Assembly (NCBI RefSeq): GCF_049240685.1
Contig: NZ_JBMLSD010000409.1
Coordinates: forward strand, 1 to 64,000
Reading direction: 5' to 3'
Length of the DNA: 64,000 nucleotides
DNA from: Flectobacillus sp049240685
Lineage (GTDB): Bacteria > Bacteroidota > Bacteroidia > Cytophagales > Spirosomataceae
The notes beneath the pieces were generated by a model. That model saw only the letters and a program-made list of their open reading frames with translations, was not told the origin of the DNA and made no database searches. Shown here one piece after another: positions 63,050-64,000 of this stretch. Made by a program: the position numbers and the translations under genes. The stretch's first letter is position 1; the number at the start of each line of letters is the position of its first letter.

Positions 63050-64000
63050 ATGCAAATGAAAGCGTTAATCTTTAATCAAAAAGGAGCAACAGATCAAATT
63101 TTAGAATACAGTGAAGTAGTTCTTAATAATAGATCATCGAATGAAGTAACAGTTAAATTATTAGCTAGTCCTATTAACCCTGCTGATTTTATGTTTATTG
63201 AAAAATCATACAGAATTGAACCTGTATTTCCCCAAATCGCAGGTTTCGAAGGTGCAGGTTTAATTATAGACAATGGAGGAGATGAAAATTATCCAATAGA
63301 TGCACTTGTGGCATTTCGCCACAAAAATGTATGGGCAGAGTTTGTCAACGTTCCAAAAGATAAAATAATAATGCTACCCCAGCACATGCCTATCGAAAAG
63401 GCTGCTCAGCTTTCATTAAACCCTATTACAGCATGGGCGTTACTAGAATTATCTGAAGCTAAAAAAGGTGAATGGATAATTCTTTCTGCCGCAAATTCAG
63501 CTTTATGTAAGTTAATAATCCAGTTCGCAAAAAGTAGAAGTATTAAAACCCTGGCAATTATTAGAAATGAACACGAAGCAAATGCAGTATTGGAGTTAGG
63601 TGCAACAGAGTTTATTATCGATAAAACAAATAATTTCGAAAATAAAATGACTGCTCTTACAAATGGCGAAACAATAGCTGCATTCCTAGATGCTGTTGGA
63701 GGTGAACTTGCTACTAAAGTCATAAATGTAATTTCTAAAAACGGAAGAATCATACACTATGGGTTATTTAGTGAAGACCTCGTTTCTTATCACAACAGTT
63801 CTATAATATTTCGAAACTTACATATTATGGGTTTTGGTATAGATGCTTGGTTGGAATCCAAAACAAAAGAAGAGTTGCAAATAATTTGGGATTCAATTAT
63901 TGATGCTTTGAACAATTCCGATTTCAAAATGGAAGTTATTTCAAAACATTCTTTAGAAGATTACAAAAATGCTATTACAAATAGTAAATCTGGCAAGTCT
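63050..64000 (+). CDS. MDR-family (zinc-type alcohol dehydrogenase-like) oxidoreductase, cut by the window end
   Basis: The frame is open for 317 codons to the edge. It starts MQMKALIFNQKGATDQILEYSEV, with ASPINPADFMFI, IAGFEGAGLIIDNG, SLNPITAWALLEL and a nucleotide-binding stretch AAFLDAVGGELATKVI. This is the quinone oxidoreductase/trans-2-enoyl-CoA reductase branch of the MDR family. The usual GxGxxG is altered to LSAANSALCKLI, as in enoyl reductases. NADPH is the likely cofactor. The C-terminal end is missing from the window. Confidence 0.85.
   Translation, partial: MQMKALIFNQKGATDQILEYSEVVLNNRSSNEVTVKLLASPINPADFMFIEKSYRIEPVFPQIAGFEGAGLIIDNGGDENYPIDALVAFRHKNVWAEFVNVPKDKIIMLPQHMPIEKAAQLSLNPITAWALLELSEAKKGEWIILSAANSALCKLIIQFAKSRSIKTLAIIRNEHEANAVLELGATEFIIDKTNNFENKMTALTNGETIAAFLDAVGGELATKVINVISKNGRIIHYGLFSEDLVSYHNSSIIFRNLHIMGFGIDAWLESKTKEELQIIWDSIIDALNNSDFKMEVISKHSLEDYKNAITNSKSGKS

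Overview
The window looks like part of a large plasmid, chromid or plasmid-rich accessory region of a Bacteroidota member, most likely order Cytophagales. The evidence is a SusC/SusD pair, LytTR and AraC regulators, low G+C, almost no Shine-Dalgarno sequences, and promoter elements of the Bacteroidota type (TAnnTTTG). The genus is not resolved from sequence alone. No rRNA, tRNA or CRISPR array was seen.

Layout. (1) 0-2.1 kb: a CPBP-family membrane protease, then an IS256-family element whose transposase has an in-frame TGA. (2) 2.3-8.8 kb: a plasmid replication and maintenance module with ParA plus a ribbon-helix-helix partner, iterons with two DnaA boxes, a Rep_3 initiator, a VapE-like helicase, a Toprim/DUF6371 primase-like protein, a DUF4248 protein and two small proteins, separated by unusual inverted and 10-bp-phased repeats. 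(3) 9.0-26.7 kb: a defence island on the minus strand. It holds a two-gene system resembling Druantia type III (DruH-like plus a 1981-aa DruE-like helicase), a type I restriction-modification operon (hsdM, a YhcG/DUF1016 nuclease, hsdS, hsdR) and an upstream WYL regulator. (4) 26.9-30.1 kb: a 2.8-kb cassette between two 189-bp inverted repeats, carrying a decayed lipoprotein gene and a small lipoprotein gene. (5) 30.1-33.6 kb: a truncated-looking barrel protein, an AraC regulator and a tripartite hipB-hipS-hipT toxin-antitoxin operon. (6) 33.6-37.9 kb: a second, unrelated plasmid replicon (parS-like palindromes, ParB, ParA, Rep_3, iterons, DnaA boxes). (7) 38.0-54.5 kb: a sialic-acid utilisation cluster (FCD-GntR regulator, SusC/SusD, lyase NanA, mutarotase-type NanM, MFS transporter, GlcNAc 2-epimerase, sialidase, sialate O-acetylesterase, SGNH hydrolase, YdcF), broken by an inactivated IS3-family element. 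(8) 54.7-64 kb: a Piwi C-terminal remnant of a prokaryotic Argonaute, a membrane LytTR regulator, an Lnt-like/Omp85-barrel fusion, an S41 peptidase, and small cupin, tautomerase, DinB and YciI proteins, ending in an MDR oxidoreductase cut by the window edge.

How it works together. Sialidase and the esterase would release and deacetylate sialic acid, SusC/D and the MFS protein would import it, NanM would supply the right anomer, NanA would cleave it to ManNAc and pyruvate, and the epimerase would yield GlcNAc. The same TATGTATTAC motif lies at the regulator gene and at the susC promoter, which suggests joint control. Two complete replication-partition modules about 30 kb apart suggest plasmid fusion, with the defence island and HipBST lying between the two origins.
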